A program made the position numbers and the translations under genes. A stretch of 5,965 nt of DNA. Source: CAKZYD01 sp039026755 (GTDB lineage Bacteria > Pseudomonadota > Alphaproteobacteria > Sphingomonadales > CAKZYD01). A model generated the notes under the pieces. The model ran no database searches, was not told where the DNA came from, and worked only from the letters and a program-made list of their open reading frames with translations. The stretch spans positions 1 to 5,965 of the forward strand of contig JBCCLR010000221.1 of NCBI GenBank assembly GCA_039026755.1. The letters run 5' to 3'. Positions within the stretch are counted from its first letter, which is position 1. Each line of letters starts with the position of its first letter. Of the stretch, positions 5,235-5,965 are shown in pieces.

Positions 5235-5965
5235 CTAACGACGCACCAACGTTCCCGCACCCGCCTGGGTAAAAATCTCAAGCAGCATCGCATGCGGGAC
5301 GCGGCCATCCAAGATAACCGCCGCTTCAACACTATTTTCAACCGCCTGGACGCAGGTTTTCACTTTGGGCACCATCCCGCCTTTGACCACGCCATCAGCA
5401 ATCAGCTGCGCAATATCATTCGGCGATAAATCGCTCATCAATCCGCCGGTGCTATCAAGCACGCCTGGTACGTCCGTAAGCAAGAACAGCCGCGCGGCGT
5501 GGCAGGCTGCGGCGATCGCGCCGGCCATGGTGTCGGCATTGATGTTAAATGTTGTGCTGCGCGGACCAGGCGCGACCGGCGCAATGACCGGAATAAAGTC
5601 CGCGCTGCGTAGGCTATCAAGCACGCTGGTATCCACGGTGGCTGGTTCGCCCACTTGGCCCAGGTCCACAACCCGCTCAATGCTGCTGTCTGGATCTTTA
5701 TGGGTGCGGCGCACTTGCCGCGCGGTCACCAGATTGGCGTCTTTGCCCGACAAGCCAACCGCACGCCCGCCAGCAGCATTAATGGCCGCGACGACTTGCT
5801 TGTTAATCGCTCCGGACAGGACCATTTCAGCCACCTCCATGGTGGCTTCATCGGTAATGCGCAGGCCATCGATAAAGCTCGATTCAATATCAAGGCGCTG
5901 CAGCATTTTGGCGATCTGTGGGCCACCGCCATGCACAATGATGGGCTGAATGCCAACCTGCTGCA
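5235..5965 (-). CDS. argB: Acetylglutamate kinase ArgB (5' end cut by window edge)
   Basis: Amino-acid-kinase-family enzyme that phosphorylates N-acetyl-L-glutamate with ATP, the second step of arginine synthesis via acetylated intermediates; cytoplasmic. 242 residues are visible, ending at TAG 5235; about 50-60 N-terminal residues, including the first ATP-binding lysine, lie beyond the right edge. Diagnostic blocks in order: IIVHGGGPQI (fragment residues 8-17; substrate and phosphate-binding glycine loop), DGLRITDE, GLSGKDANL, the acetylglutamate-binding block FNINADTMAGAIA, LLTDVPGVLD (nucleotide site), and GGMVPKVKTC with the conserved lysine. The C-terminus GAGTLVRR is the usual family ending. 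The frame is open to the edge with no defect. Whether it has the N-terminal helix linked to arginine feedback inhibition cannot be seen. It is convergent with the DUF2336 gene. The only internal candidate start, a GTG at 5936, is a valine codon inside the glycine loop and not the real start. Confidence 0.96.
   Translation of the reverse strand, partial: QQVGIQPIIVHGGGPQIAKMLQRLDIESSFIDGLRITDEATMEVAEMVLSGAINKQVVAAINAAGGRAVGLSGKDANLVTARQVRRTHKDPDSSIERVVDLGQVGEPATVDTSVLDSLRSADFIPVIAPVAPGPRSTTFNINADTMAGAIAAACHAARLFLLTDVPGVLDSTGGLMSDLSPNDIAQLIADGVVKGGMVPKVKTCVQAVENSVEAAVILDGRVPHAMLLEIFTQAGAGTLVRR

Noticed and set aside
5365..5949. Plus-strand open frame (about 194 codons) opposite argB
   Set aside because: The minus strand encodes unmistakable ArgB motifs across the whole stretch; the plus frame is a shadow.
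1..5965. Mobile element, CRISPR array, tRNA or prophage signature
   Set aside because: No direct-repeat arrays, terminal inverted repeats, transposase or integrase motifs, or tRNA-like stretches were seen; almost all sequence is covered by recognised genes.

Overview
The window looks like ordinary chromosome from an alphaproteobacterium. Base composition is moderately GC-rich and even across the genes. The evidence for this placement is the gene content (argB, a HAD pyrimidine-5'-nucleotidase-like gene, dapD and dapE together, a set I recall as typical of this class), a DUF2336-type protein, and two CtrA-type boxes (TTAA-N7-TTAA) in the one divergent promoter region. Genus cannot be read from the sequence. 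There are no rRNA or tRNA genes, IS elements, CRISPR arrays or phage genes.

Layout. Minus strand, right to left in transcription: argB (N-acetylglutamate kinase, 5' end cut by the right edge, stop at 5235); then, after a plus-strand block, a HAD hydrolase (2492-1806), dapD (1809-961) and dapE (from about 983, running off the left edge). The last three genes overlap (ATGA between HAD and dapD, then about 8-23 bp between dapD and dapE) and form a tightly coupled lysine/diaminopimelate operon. Plus strand: a two-gene signalling operon, a PAS-PAS-GGDEF diguanylate cyclase (about 2635-3924) followed with zero intergenic bases by a DUF2336-family helical-repeat protein (3925-5175). This operon diverges from the HAD-dapD-dapE operon and converges on argB.

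How it works together. ArgB acts in arginine synthesis. DapD and DapE carry out the succinylation and desuccinylation steps that lead to meso-diaminopimelate, used for lysine and peptidoglycan. The cyclase has an intact GGDEF active site and an intact RxxD inhibitory site, so it should make c-di-GMP under product feedback; the DUF2336 protein has no known activity but is translationally linked to it. The most interesting signal is the 142-bp divergent region at 2493-2634. It carries one perfect and one 7-of-8 CtrA box in tandem, which suggests that the cyclase/DUF2336 pair, and perhaps the diaminopimelate operon, is under cell-cycle or motility control.
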